A stretch of DNA of 27,147 bases from a virus, in IMG/VR virus record IMGVR_UViG_3300042485_001450, positions 1-27,147 of that record; one strand, given 5' to 3'. Under the pieces are notes generated by a model. The model was not told the origin of the DNA and ran no database searches. It worked only from the letters and a program-made list of their open reading frames with translations. This document shows, piece by piece, positions 15,701 through 21,970 of this stretch. The first letter of the stretch is position 1. Each line of letters starts with the position of its first letter. The position numbers and the translations under genes are program-made.

Positions 15701-15934
15701 TTAGCGTCCATCCGTGACGATAAGATGAATAAGTCTGCTGATTTCGATTATAAAGTAGAATCCACACAAAGTAAGTGCGTCCCACATCTTAAAGTAAAAG
15801 AAAGATGGAATGAGAAGAATTCCTCCCACAACTTTCACAATCAAACCAACTCTCTCATCCCCCCATATAAGAATATAATATCCTAAAATTAGAAGAGCAT
15901 TTCCTACATAACGGAGGATTGTTTGATTTTCCAT
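15701..15934 (-). CDS. Small multi-pass membrane protein (77 aa)
   Basis: The product has three hydrophobic segments: about residues 9-24 (YVGNALLILGYYILIW), 30-48 (VGLIVKVVGGILLIPSFFYF) and 50-70 (MWDALTLCGFYFIIEISRLI). It directly follows the HNH gene with no spacer and is followed by about 190 nt before gmd that end in a terminator. It is not related to the glycosyltransferases by sequence. Function unknown. Confidence 0.7.
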   Translation of the reverse strand: MENQTILRYVGNALLILGYYILIWGDERVGLIVKVVGGILLIPSFFYFKMWDALTLCGFYFIIEISRLIHLIVTDGR

Positions 15935-16441
15935 CTATAAATCTTCAGAATCATCAAAAGAAAGCGTCCTATCAACAAATCCAGTATGAGATATAAATCT
16001 ATTAATCCATTTTTCTTGTTCTTCTAAAGGCATATTATAAAATAAATGATATGCTGCTTTTCTTTGCGCTTGACTTCTTTTATTGTGGCATTCTTTACAT
16101 AGAAGTTGAATATTGTCACATTCTTTAAGTGCCCTTTCAAGACCCATAGATAAAATAGATTGTCTTGAGGTTTTGAGAAGAGGATTAATGTGATCTAATT
16201 CTAAATTTGTTGTTGATCCACATTTACAGCATTTATTGTCAAGATGCTCAAAAAGAATGCACTTTCTTTTTTCTCTTTGAAGATCATTTTTTATTTTATG
16301 CTGTTCTTTTGTTCTTTTATCAGCATATTTGTATGGGTTGTTCTCCCTATATCTTCGTTGATATTCAGATACTTTTTCAGGATTAGATAATCTCCATCGT
16401 CTCTTTTGATCTGCAGCATCTTCTTTATTTTTGTATGGCAT
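15935..16441 (-). CDS. HNH endonuclease (168 aa)
   Basis: CCKCGSTTNLELDHINPLL (about residues 71-89) followed by NIQLLCKECHNKRSQ near 112 is a complete HNH motif with two CxxC knuckles. The N-terminal 60 residues are very basic (NPEKVSEYQRRYRENNPYKY), with imperfect repeats of a Lys/Arg/Tyr-rich segment typical of DNA-binding regions in these phage nucleases. It is likely a free-standing homing endonuclease inserted between conserved small genes. A hairpin with a late promoter in its loop lies immediately upstream. Confidence 0.88.
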   Translation of the reverse strand: MPYKNKEDAADQKRRWRLSNPEKVSEYQRRYRENNPYKYADKRTKEQHKIKNDLQREKRKCILFEHLDNKCCKCGSTTNLELDHINPLLKTSRQSILSMGLERALKECDNIQLLCKECHNKRSQAQRKAAYHLFYNMPLEEQEKWINRFISHTGFVDRTLSFDDSEDL

Positions 16442-16449
16442 CTTATTTG

Positions 16450-16479
16450 AGTATCTCTGGTTATTTATACTGAAATACT
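16450..16479 (-). promoter_or_regulatory. Hairpin with TATAAATA in its loop, upstream of the HNH gene
   Basis: AGTATCTC (16450-16457) pairs with GAAATACT (16472-16479) over 8 bp including one G-U pair. The 14-nt loop contains an exact minus-strand late promoter (16462-16469), about 20 nt before the HNH start codon and overlapping the stop of the preceding gene. Confidence 0.65.
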
Positions 16480-16727
16480 ACTCTATCCCCCCCCCTCATC
16501 TCTCTGTAACATGGTTGATCATCTAACCAGAGAGTATAATTAATATCTTCCATAGCAGTCAAACACTGCATCTGGTTATCAAACAGATAGATGTCGTTCC
16601 ATCGTTTGGTATAATAATCCTTTTTCTGAAGACGATAATCGGGTTTGCCGTTGAGTTCAATAATACCTTTTTCAACAAACCTATAATCTTCTCGTTCTAG
16701 AAGAACCTTGGGAGCAATGCTAGTCAT
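16461..16727 (-). CDS. Hypothetical protein (88 aa) with a G9 tract
   Basis: The product is a soluble, mixed alpha/beta protein (YRLQKKDYYTKRWNDIYLFD, then TLWLDDQPCYREM). The ATG overlaps the stop of the upstream gene (ATGA). The codons for MRGGD near the C-terminus run through nine consecutive G residues on the coding strand (16487-16495), a site prone to slippage. No family recognised. Confidence 0.7.
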   Translation of the reverse strand: MTSIAPKVLLEREDYRFVEKGIIELNGKPDYRLQKKDYYTKRWNDIYLFDNQMQCLTAMEDINYTLWLDDQPCYREMRGGDRVVFQYK

Positions 16728-16936
16728 ACTTCTACGGTCTCAAGATCTTGAAAGACATACTCCATCAAGATTTCATAATCATCCAGAGGATCTCCGGAGA
16801 ATACTACTCCTTCATTTTCATAATAACGCTTTACTTTCTTATAAAGTTTTGGATTTTTCACATCAAGATAAAAATCTCCATTTGACGCAGCACGGAGAGT
16901 CTGGATGTCTTTCTTAAACTTTGCTGTAAGAGTCAT
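16724..16936 (-). CDS. Hypothetical protein (70 aa)
   Basis: A small charged protein starting MTLTAKFKKDIQTLRAASNG and ending YVFQDLETVEV, with an acidic C-terminal half. It is the first gene after a consensus promoter (16959-16987) and is translationally coupled to the next gene by a 4-nt overlap. I do not recognise it. Confidence 0.72.
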   Translation of the reverse strand: MTLTAKFKKDIQTLRAASNGDFYLDVKNPKLYKKVKRYYENEGVVFSGDPLDDYEILMEYVFQDLETVEV

Positions 16937-16958
16937 TTCTTTGTTTGATTACTCAAGT

Positions 16959-16987
16959 ATTATAAGGTCTTTTGCCTTATGAGTCAA
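16959..16987 (-). promoter_or_regulatory. sigma70-type promoter
   Basis: TTGACT (16982-16987) and TATAAT (16959-16964) on the minus strand, 17 nt apart, lie between tRNA-Pro and the gene starting at 16936. The spacer contains the complementary ATAAGGCAAAAGACCTTAT, which could fold after transcription of upstream RNA. Confidence 0.82.
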
Positions 16988-17012
16988 GTAGGACAGTTGG
17001 AGGACTGTCTAA

Positions 17013-17086
17013 TCGGGCATAAAGGATTTGAACCTTTGACCTTTCCGCCCCAAACGGAACGCGCTACCAAACTGCGCTAATGCCCG
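17013..17086 (-). tRNA. tRNA-Pro (UGG)
   Basis: A complete 74-nt cloverleaf on the minus strand: acceptor CGGGCAT/ATGCCCG, D stem GCGC/GCGC, anticodon stem TTCCG/CGGAA with loop TTTGGGG (anticodon UGG), and T arm AAAGG-TTCAAAT-CCTTT. Discriminator A; CCA is not encoded. It reads CCA and related Pro codons. It lies apart from the main tRNA cluster and is probably transcribed with the small genes upstream. Confidence 0.95.
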
Positions 17087-17106
17087 AAGTTAATATTATA
17101 TATGCT

Positions 17107-17265
17107 CTATTTAATCTTGCCCACAACCGCAAGAAGACCATGAGCATAAAAACCCAACAAGACCGCTCCGACACAAGCAGAAATCAAAGAAGCAGTCTTA
17201 TTGTGCTTATCCATTGCCTTTGAGATGGATTGATTAATCATTTCTTGGATTTCTTCCTTATCCAT
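17107..17265 (-). CDS. Small membrane protein (52 aa)
   Basis: Starts MDKEEIQEMINQSISKAMDK (amphipathic helix), followed by one transmembrane helix (SLISACVGAVLLGFYAHGLL, about residues 27-46) and a short basic tail. It overlaps the preceding gene by 8 nt. It is too short for most gene finders but is well embedded in the run of overlapping genes from 17601 to 17107. Function unknown. Confidence 0.6.
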   Translation of the reverse strand: MDKEEIQEMINQSISKAMDKHNKTASLISACVGAVLLGFYAHGLLAVVGKIK

Positions 17266-17455
17266 TCATAAAATCCTGATACTTGTTTCTTATTATAGCA
17301 TCAACTTCATCCAAAGAACCCAGAGGAGGCATCCAACCTTCTTGAATGATTTTATCGGCAAATCTATAGACGCTTGTGGTAAACTCTATTTTTAATCTAC
17401 GAAAAGAACTCAAAATAAACGCTCTCTGTTGAAAGTGTTCGTCCTTGATTTTCAT
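17258..17455 (-). CDS. Hypothetical protein (65 aa)
   Basis: Soluble helical protein beginning MKIKDEHFQQRAFILSSFRR and ending NKYQDFMNG. The ATG overlaps the stop of the upstream 49-residue gene (ATGA) and its own end overlaps the next gene, so the three are likely translated as a unit. No recognised motif. Confidence 0.7.
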   Translation of the reverse strand: MKIKDEHFQQRAFILSSFRRLKIEFTTSVYRFADKIIQEGWMPPLGSLDEVDAIIRNKYQDFMNG

Positions 17456-17601
17456 TTTTTTCCGTTAAGATATTTTTCTAATGGATCTCTTTTTGTTTTT
17501 ACGATTTCACACGCTCTGGTGTAAAACATATTATTAGTATTACCAGACTTCTCAAAGGTTTCTTTGATTTTCACCCAGTTTGCGAATGTATGATCGTCCA
17601 T
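17452..17601 (-). CDS. Hypothetical protein (49 aa)
   Basis: Encodes MDDHTFANWVKIKETFEKSG... ending LEKYLNGKK, a small charged helical protein. It is the first of three overlapping small genes. The pattern WVKIKETFEKSGNTNNMFY has the look of a helix-loop-helix, but I see no known motif. Confidence 0.6.
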   Translation of the reverse strand: MDDHTFANWVKIKETFEKSGNTNNMFYTRACEIVKTKRDPLEKYLNGKK

Positions 17602-17695
17602 TGGAATTTAGTTGAATACTACTAGTTATGCTAGTGAATATTTTAAGTTCGTCAAGTTTGTGTGGATTTATTGATAAAATACCTGTTCTATTTTT

Positions 17696-17956
17696 TCAAC
17701 GAATCTCAAAGTCTAGACGACGAACTTTACGCTGTCGCCTTTCTTCCTGCCACATCAAATCTTCATTTTTTAAGACACTATTATCAATCTTGGATGAATG
17801 CCCATTGAGCATCACCACCTGACTCAAATCAACGGCAGAAATATTTGTATTATTGCGAATGGTTGCCATATTAGAACAACCACAAGAAACAGTTTTTCCC
17901 GAAATGCCTTCTAGTTCCCTATTACAGGAACGGCATCTTATCTTTAAGTTTTCCAT
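17696..17956 (-). CDS. Putative zinc-ribbon protein (86 aa)
   Basis: The N-terminus has CRSC at about residues 8-11 and CGC at 25-27 (KIRCRSCNRELEGISG, then VSCGC), a likely single zinc knuckle. The rest is polar, ending in a basic stretch (WQEERRQRKVRRLDFEIR). This suggests nucleic-acid or protein binding, but I assign no function. The gap after it (17602-17695) holds only a 5-bp hairpin (ACTAG/CTAGT). Confidence 0.7.
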   Translation of the reverse strand: MENLKIRCRSCNRELEGISGKTVSCGCSNMATIRNNTNISAVDLSQVVMLNGHSSKIDNSVLKNEDLMWQEERRQRKVRRLDFEIR

Positions 17957-17969
17957 ATCAGTTATAAGT

Positions 17970-18413
17970 TCAATCAGTAAAAGATCTCAACATCCAAACA
18001 TGCTTTCCGTGTGCTTCGTTTAGATCATCAATAAGATTTATAGTTCCCTTTGATTTTTGGTTTTCTGCTTCTTCTGAAACTTCATTAAACATTTCAATCA
18101 AAGTTTTATTATCATTCATTAGTTGTTCAATCATCGTTTTAGAATCGATTGATTGAGCACTATTAGATGCTTGTTCGACTCTAGAAACTTCTACAATTCT
18201 TGAGAGAGTACTTACGGGTTTCATACCCAGAAATCTCATATGTTCAGTAAGACGGTCGATTTCCTCAAACATCGACTCATACTGTTCACCAAATAAGTCG
18301 TGATACTGCTTAAAATCAGATCCAACCACATTCCAGTGATAAACCCAAGTTTTATGGAATAAAACAAAAAGTGATGCCTGAGTATCACTCAATAACTTAA
18401 ATAATTTTTCCAT
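17970..18413 (-). CDS. dps: Dps-family DNA-protecting ferritin (147 aa)
   Basis: The residues HKTWVYHWNVVG, then FKQYHDLFGEQY and EIDRLTEHMRFLG give His26, His38, Asp53 and Glu57 with the exact spacing of the Dps inter-subunit ferroxidase site (H-x11-H-x14-D-x3-E). Length is normal. Dps dodecamers oxidise Fe(II) with peroxide and shield DNA from hydroxyl radicals. The start is ATG 18411-18413, with AAGG close upstream. An exact late promoter (18436-18443) precedes it, so it may be made late, when light stress and DNA packaging coincide. Confidence 0.9.
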   Translation of the reverse strand: MEKLFKLLSDTQASLFVLFHKTWVYHWNVVGSDFKQYHDLFGEQYESMFEEIDRLTEHMRFLGMKPVSTLSRIVEVSRVEQASNSAQSIDSKTMIEQLMNDNKTLIEMFNEVSEEAENQKSKGTINLIDDLNEAHGKHVWMLRSFTD

Positions 18414-18435
18414 CAACCTTAAGATTTCTTTAGAA

Positions 18436-18443
18436 TATTTATA
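18436..18443 (-). promoter_or_regulatory. Late promoter of dps
   Basis: Minus-strand TATAAATA overlaps the stop codon of the preceding gene, 23 nt before the dps ATG. Flanking AACCAAGA and TCTT-AA-GGTT could pair with a 2-nt bulge and would cover the AAGG before dps in read-through RNA. Confidence 0.65.
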
Positions 18444-18606
18444 CCTCTTGGTTCATCATATATTCTACGGTGTTTGCTACATCATTCATAGCATCACGAA
18501 GATTTTCTCTTTGACCGGATTCTTGTTTGCGAATTGGACGAGAACTATCGCAGAGAGTCCATCTCCACTGTTTCATCTCAGAGCAAAACCACAAATTAAT
18601 TTTCAT
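18439..18606 (-). CDS. Hypothetical protein (55 aa)
   Basis: Starts MKINLWFCSEMKQWRWTLCD and ends EYMMNQEV. The Trp-rich N-terminal third reads like a beta-hairpin (two Cys at residues 8 and 19), followed by a charged helix. Its ATG lies inside the end of the upstream gene (11-nt overlap) and its stop overlaps the dps late promoter. It is a credible conserved small phage gene; no function assigned. Confidence 0.68.
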   Translation of the reverse strand: MKINLWFCSEMKQWRWTLCDSSRPIRKQESGQRENLRDAMNDVANTVEYMMNQEV

Positions 18607-18790
18607 TCTTATAGTGTTCTAACTTAATCCAATTTATAAGAGTATTTACTTCCATCATCTTTTGTTCATCTTGTTTAATGACGATATCAGAAGGAAGTTC
18701 TCCAAAGTTAATGATTAATGGAATTGTAGTTTTATAGTGTTCTAATGCTTCAATTGCCATTTCACGGTCTTTTTGAGAAATGAGAGACAT
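18596..18790 (-). CDS. Hypothetical helical protein (64 aa)
   Basis: MSLISQKDREMAIEALEHYK and a C-terminal helix LINWIKLEHYKNEN suggest two or three soluble helices. It is the first gene after a perfect consensus promoter at 18812-18840 and leads the transcript towards dps. No recognised family. Confidence 0.72.
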   Translation of the reverse strand: MSLISQKDREMAIEALEHYKTTIPLIINFGELPSDIVIKQDEQKMMEVNTLINWIKLEHYKNEN

Positions 18791-18811
18791 AATCCTCCGA
18801 ATGCTCTTTTG

Positions 18812-18848
18812 ATTATATTAAAAAGGGGAGTCGTTGTCAACCCCCCCC
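18812..18848 (-). promoter_or_regulatory. Perfect sigma70 promoter built into the pstS terminator
   Basis: On the minus strand, TTGACA (18835-18840), 17 nt, then TATAAT (18812-18817) is a full consensus promoter. The same bases contain a GGGG-loop-CCCC stem (plus-strand 18841-18848 with 18825-18828) followed by TTTTT, a plausible terminator of pstS. Termination and re-initiation therefore share one 35-nt element. Confidence 0.82.
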
Positions 18849-18856
18849 TCCTAATA

Positions 18857-19828
18857 TCAGTTTCCGATACGCTTCACGGCAATTCTTGATTTGTTGAGAA
18901 TGCTTCCAGCAAGAGGAACATAACCCAAGTCATCAGCAATCATTTGTGCCTTTGCACTCAGGGCATAGTTGAGTGCCTTCTGAATATCATCTGCCTTTGC
19001 ACCATTACCACTCTTATAGGCAAGAATCCAAGTCAGAGTAGAGATTGGATAAGCACCAGCAGCAGAAGGATTTGGATTTTCTCCAGCAAGGTTACTATCA
19101 AGAGCAATACTGTTCAGAGCAATAGCACCAGATTTAGCAGTAGGAAGAACAAACTGCCCTGCCTTGTTTTGGACTGCTGCTGCCTGAAGTTTGTTTGCTC
19201 TTACAAATCCGGTATTTACATAACCGATAGAACCAGCGGTTTGACGAATGGAACCCGCAACACCTTCGTTTCCTTTACCACCAATACCAACAGGCCACTT
19301 GACCGACTTACCTTCACCAACTTTGCTCTTCCATTCAGAAGAAAACGCAGAAAGTGAATTAGTAAATGCAAAGGTAGTTCCAGAACCATCAGATCGGTGA
19401 ACAACACGGACTGGACCAGAAGCACAACCAAGTTGCTTCCAATCCTTGATAGTTCCCAGGAAAACATCCACAACCTGCTTCTGAGTCAGTTTCAGAGTAC
19501 ATCCAGGTTTGTTATAGGCAACGGCAATCGTTCCTCCTACCATAGGAATCTGAACGACACCACGCTTTACTTTACTTGCCTCTTTTGACGAAATAGGTTC
19601 ATCAGTTGCACCGAAATCGACAGTTCCTGCGACATACTGACGGACGCCAGCACCGGAACCGACTGACTGATAATTCACACGATTACCAGTTGAAGCAGCA
19701 TAGTCCTGAAACCATCGTTGGTAAATGGGCGCTGGGAAGGTGGCACCAGCACCGTTCAAAGGAGGTCCAGCAAGAGCGGCAACAGGAGCAGCAACCAGAC
19801 CGACAGCAATAAGATTTTTGAGTTTCAT
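18857..19828 (-). CDS. pstS: Periplasmic phosphate-binding protein PstS (323 aa)
   Basis: Signal peptide at residues 1-20 (MKLKNLIAVGLVAAPVAALA). The mature start GAGATFPAPIYQRW, SVGSGAGVRQ (56-65), DFGATDEP (71-78) and RSDGSGTTF (145-153) are the phosphate-contact loops of PstS. It captures phosphate for the host PstCAB transporter; no other transporter subunits are encoded here. The start is ATG 19826-19828, because the longer frame upstream would contain the promoter. A Pho-box-like repeat overlaps the -35 region. Cyanophage pstS genes are known to respond to host phosphate limitation. Confidence 0.95.
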   Translation of the reverse strand: MKLKNLIAVGLVAAPVAALAGPPLNGAGATFPAPIYQRWFQDYAASTGNRVNYQSVGSGAGVRQYVAGTVDFGATDEPISSKEASKVKRGVVQIPMVGGTIAVAYNKPGCTLKLTQKQVVDVFLGTIKDWKQLGCASGPVRVVHRSDGSGTTFAFTNSLSAFSSEWKSKVGEGKSVKWPVGIGGKGNEGVAGSIRQTAGSIGYVNTGFVRANKLQAAAVQNKAGQFVLPTAKSGAIALNSIALDSNLAGENPNPSAAGAYPISTLTWILAYKSGNGAKADDIQKALNYALSAKAQMIADDLGYVPLAGSILNKSRIAVKRIGN

Positions 19829-19851
19829 AAAAAGTGAATAACTACAAGATA

Positions 19852-19895
19852 ATTCTATTTGAAGAAAATATAAAGTCAACTAAGATTAGGTTAAG
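19852..19895 (-). promoter_or_regulatory. pstS promoter with a Pho-box-like repeat
   Basis: CTTAACCT (19888-19895, minus strand) exactly fits the cyanobacterial Pho repeat PyTTAAPyPy(T/A). After 3 nt it is followed by CTTAGTTG (19877-19884), a weaker second repeat in the expected 11-bp phase. The -35 TTGACT (19874-19879) overlaps it, and TAGAAT (19852-19857) lies 16 nt downstream. This supports activation by host PhoB (SphR). Confidence 0.72.
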
Positions 19896-19910
19896 GTTTT
19901 TATTTGCACA

Positions 19911-19933
19911 AAAAAGAAGGGGTTTCCCCCTCC
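19911..19933 (-). terminator. Rho-independent terminator of the porin gene
   Basis: On the minus strand GGAGGGG-GAAA-CCCCTTC forms a 7-bp stem with one G-U pair and a GAAA loop, followed by TTTTTT. It lies 23 nt after the porin stop codon and upstream of the pstS promoter. Confidence 0.82.
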
Positions 19934-19956
19934 AATTTTATTATGAAGTTAACCTA

Positions 19957-21483
19957 TCAGAAGGTGAACTTGGTCTGGATAATACCACCGAAGTTGGAAG
20001 AAGCACCAGTGAATGCCTGATTGTTAGAAACATAGAACACTGCAGGAGTGATCGAAATGTTGTCACTCACACGGTACTTGTAGAATGCTTCCCACATAAG
20101 GGCATCCTTAGAAAGACCAGCAGCATTGCCAGGTTGACCGATAGCAAAACCAGCACCGTTACCCTTGGCAAATACATCACTCCACTGAAGACCAGCATAC
20201 CAAGATTGTGAATCAGTAGCACCATTAGGAGTTGCTTTTCCAAGCGCATTACGACTTACATCATTCCAACCATAACCAGCGGAGATAGAGGGAACAATAC
20301 CAGAGGTCTTGGGTTGCCAGTAAGCACTGATGGCATAACCATTAGAAGTCTGACCAGGAGCAAGAGCACCGGATCCACCAGCAACGGCATTAAAAGTACG
20401 AACACGAGTTCCTTCAGTACCATAACGATAACCAAAGGCAGCACCCCACTGAGGAGCACGATAACCGATCTGTGCCAGAGTATTCAGACCACCAGATTCG
20501 TTAAACTCACCCCTGTTGGATTCAGAACCATTCTGAGCAACATAGTTTACACCAGCAACAAGTCCACCTTTCTTGCCAGGTTGAACATACTGAAGACCAA
20601 AACCAGATCCAGTTGCCTTGTTATAGACACCAGGAGCACCGGCAAGTTGGAAGAAGTCAAGAACGTCCGACTTATATGCCGAAGGAATCCATGACATCTC
20701 AGTGTTACGAACCAAAGCACCAGCAGTAGCAGTCATACCCTTAGTGAGAACAGGGAACTGGTAATACAGACGATCCAACCACACATTGCTGGAAGTTCCA
20801 GTACCTTGAGAAGTTTCTGCCTTATCCAGTTTGAAGAGGGAGTTGGAAGAACCAAAAGGTTGAGAAGAGAAATTACCAGAACGCAGACGAGTACGAAGCA
20901 GATCTTTGCCAGTGAACGATGTATCAAAGTTCAGACGAAGATCATAGTTGAATGCCGTGTTTCCAACATTCGTGCTGGGAGTATTACGAGTAGCACCAGG
21001 AGTCTGAGCACCACTAACACCGCCAAGAACAAAGTTTGCTTCACCACGAAGTTTGGTAGTGGTGGAGAACTGAGTTGCTTCCAGGCGACCAACTTGTGTT
21101 TCCAGTTTGGTTACACGACCACGAATAACTGCAAGTTCAGCACCAAATTCTTTCATAAGGCGTTGAAGTTCATCGGTAACTTCCGTCACACGATCCAGGC
21201 AGGCATTCAGAAGTGCTGCTGCCTCATAACGGGTCATTGATTGACCACCAGCATAAGTGCCGTTAGGGTAACCGGCAACACAACCGTAACGCTCTACAAG
21301 GGAGGAGAGTGCTCCGTATGCCCAATCAGTAGACTTTACATCGGAGAATTGTGAAACACTTGTAACCTGTTCCGAAGTGGAATATTGGTTGACTGCTGCA
21401 ATGTTAAGATCTGCCGCATTCGCAGCAACAGGAGCAACCATTCCCAGAGCAACAGGCGCAAGCATCAGTTGTTTGAGTTTCAT
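19957..21483 (-). CDS. Cyanobacterial-type outer-membrane porin with SLH domain (508 aa)
   Basis: Residues 1-23 are a signal peptide ending ANA-AD. Residues about 46-96 (FSDVKSTDWAYGALSSLVER, then GYPNGTYAGG and MTRYEAAALLNACL) form one SLH domain that anchors to peptidoglycan-linked polymer. A short coiled coil follows (97-137), then a beta-barrel rich in Gly, Tyr and Asn that ends in Phe, as in outer-membrane porins. This is the OprB/Som architecture of cyanobacterial porins. In a phage it probably alters host outer-membrane permeability; pairing with pstS suggests phosphate uptake, which is inference. GC content is higher than in the glycan island, as expected for a host-derived gene. No Shine-Dalgarno is evident. 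Confidence 0.92.
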   Translation of the reverse strand: MKLKQLMLAPVALGMVAPVAANAADLNIAAVNQYSTSEQVTSVSQFSDVKSTDWAYGALSSLVERYGCVAGYPNGTYAGGQSMTRYEAAALLNACLDRVTEVTDELQRLMKEFGAELAVIRGRVTKLETQVGRLEATQFSTTTKLRGEANFVLGGVSGAQTPGATRNTPSTNVGNTAFNYDLRLNFDTSFTGKDLLRTRLRSGNFSSQPFGSSNSLFKLDKAETSQGTGTSSNVWLDRLYYQFPVLTKGMTATAGALVRNTEMSWIPSAYKSDVLDFFQLAGAPGVYNKATGSGFGLQYVQPGKKGGLVAGVNYVAQNGSESNRGEFNESGGLNTLAQIGYRAPQWGAAFGYRYGTEGTRVRTFNAVAGGSGALAPGQTSNGYAISAYWQPKTSGIVPSISAGYGWNDVSRNALGKATPNGATDSQSWYAGLQWSDVFAKGNGAGFAIGQPGNAAGLSKDALMWEAFYKYRVSDNISITPAVFYVSNNQAFTGASSNFGGIIQTKFTF

Positions 21484-21542
21484 AAATTTGTTAAGTTTTA
21501 CAACTACAGTGTTTATTTAGACGCTCCAGGAATTATGGAGCA

Positions 21543-21613
21543 AGCGAATGACGGGGATCGAACCCGTGACACCAACTTGGAAGGATGGGATGTTACCGCT
21601 ACACCACATTCGC
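21543..21613 (-). tRNA. tRNA-Gly (UCC)
   Basis: A 71-nt cloverleaf on the minus strand: acceptor GCGAATG/CATTCGC with discriminator T, D arm GTGT/ACAT, anticodon stem CCATC/GTTGG (one T-T mismatch) with loop CTTCCAA (anticodon UCC), T arm ACGGG-TTCGATC-CCCGT. CCA is not encoded. It reads GGA and GGG. Confidence 0.93.
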
Positions 21614-21618
21614 AAATT

Positions 21619-21691
21619 GTGAGAGTGGAAGGTTTTGCATCCTTCTACTGAATCCTTTATCAGGGTGCCTTACTTTTGGCTTCACTCTCAC
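21619..21691 (-). ncRNA. tRNA-like structured RNA between tRNA-Thr and tRNA-Gly
   Basis: On the minus strand a 9-bp closing stem GTGAGAGTG/CACTCTCAC encloses three possible arms: GCC-AAAAGTAA-GGC, CTGA-TAAAGGAT-TCAG and GAAGG-ATGCAAAA-CCTTC. The last arm abuts the 3' half of the closing stem with no spacer, just as a T arm abuts the acceptor stem. The T loop consensus TTCRA is missing and the third loop has 8 nt, so it is not a normal tRNA. It could be a decayed tRNA or a stable RNA like the T4 species C and D, which are also made from a tRNA cluster. The 9-bp and 5-bp stems are certain; the small arms are weaker. Confidence 0.45.
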
Positions 21692-21717
21692 GCACTTCAC
21701 TTCACACGGACGAAAGA

Positions 21718-21746
21718 AGTATAAGACATAACGAGTATTATGTCAA
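21718..21746 (-). promoter_or_regulatory. sigma70-type promoter within the tRNA cluster
   Basis: TTGACA (21741-21746) and TATACT (21718-21723) on the minus strand, 17 nt apart, begin at the last base of tRNA-Thr. It would drive the tRNA-like RNA, tRNA-Gly and possibly the porin gene. Confidence 0.78.
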
Positions 21747-21817
21747 GCCCCCGACCGGATTTGAACCAGCGACCAACGGTTTACAAAACCGTTGCTCTAC
21801 CACTGAGCTACAAGGGC
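21746..21817 (-). tRNA. tRNA-Thr (UGU)
   Basis: A 72-nt cloverleaf: acceptor GCCCTTG/CGGGGGC (two G-U pairs), discriminator T, D stem GCTC/GAGC, anticodon stem ACGGT/ACCGT with loop TTTGTAA (anticodon UGU), T loop TTCAAAT. CCA is not encoded. It reads ACA, a codon favoured in AT-rich phage genes. Confidence 0.95.
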
Positions 21818-21821
21818 AAAA

Positions 21822-21841
21822 CAGGGGAGGCCATCCCCCTG
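21822..21841 (-). other. GC-rich hairpin just upstream of tRNA-Thr
   Basis: On the minus strand CAGGGG and CCCCTG pair over 6 bp and are followed by TTTTG, then the 5' end of tRNA-Thr after 4 nt. It could be a weak terminator or an RNA-processing mark. Two further short hairpins (ACCTA/TAGGT and GGAAG/CTTCC) fill the spacer up to tRNA-Asn. Confidence 0.4.
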
Positions 21842-21898
21842 ACCTAAAATTATTCTAGGTTTTAGTGAGGAAGACCCGAACATTTCCAGACCTTCCGA

Positions 21899-21970
21899 CT
21901 CCACAACCTGGATTCGAACCAGGGACAAACGGTTTAACAGACCGCGACTCTACCGCTGAGCTATTGTGGA
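21899..21970 (-). tRNA. tRNA-Asn (GUU)
   Basis: A 72-nt cloverleaf: acceptor TCCACAA/TTGTGGA, discriminator G, D stem GCTC/GAGT, anticodon stem GCGGT/ACCGT with loop CTGTTAA (anticodon GUU), T arm CCTGG-TTCGAAT-CCAGG. CCA is not encoded. Transcribed from the promoter at 22125-22153. Confidence 0.95.

Noticed and set aside
15587-15886. Plus-strand 99-codon frame
   Set aside because: Antisense to the membrane-protein gene at 15701-15934, and its start lies in the gmd-side spacer with no binding site.
20806-21240. Plus-strand 144-codon frame within the porin gene
   Set aside because: Antisense to the porin, which has a signal peptide and clear domains. Other plus-strand frames at 19834-20694 are rejected for the same reason.
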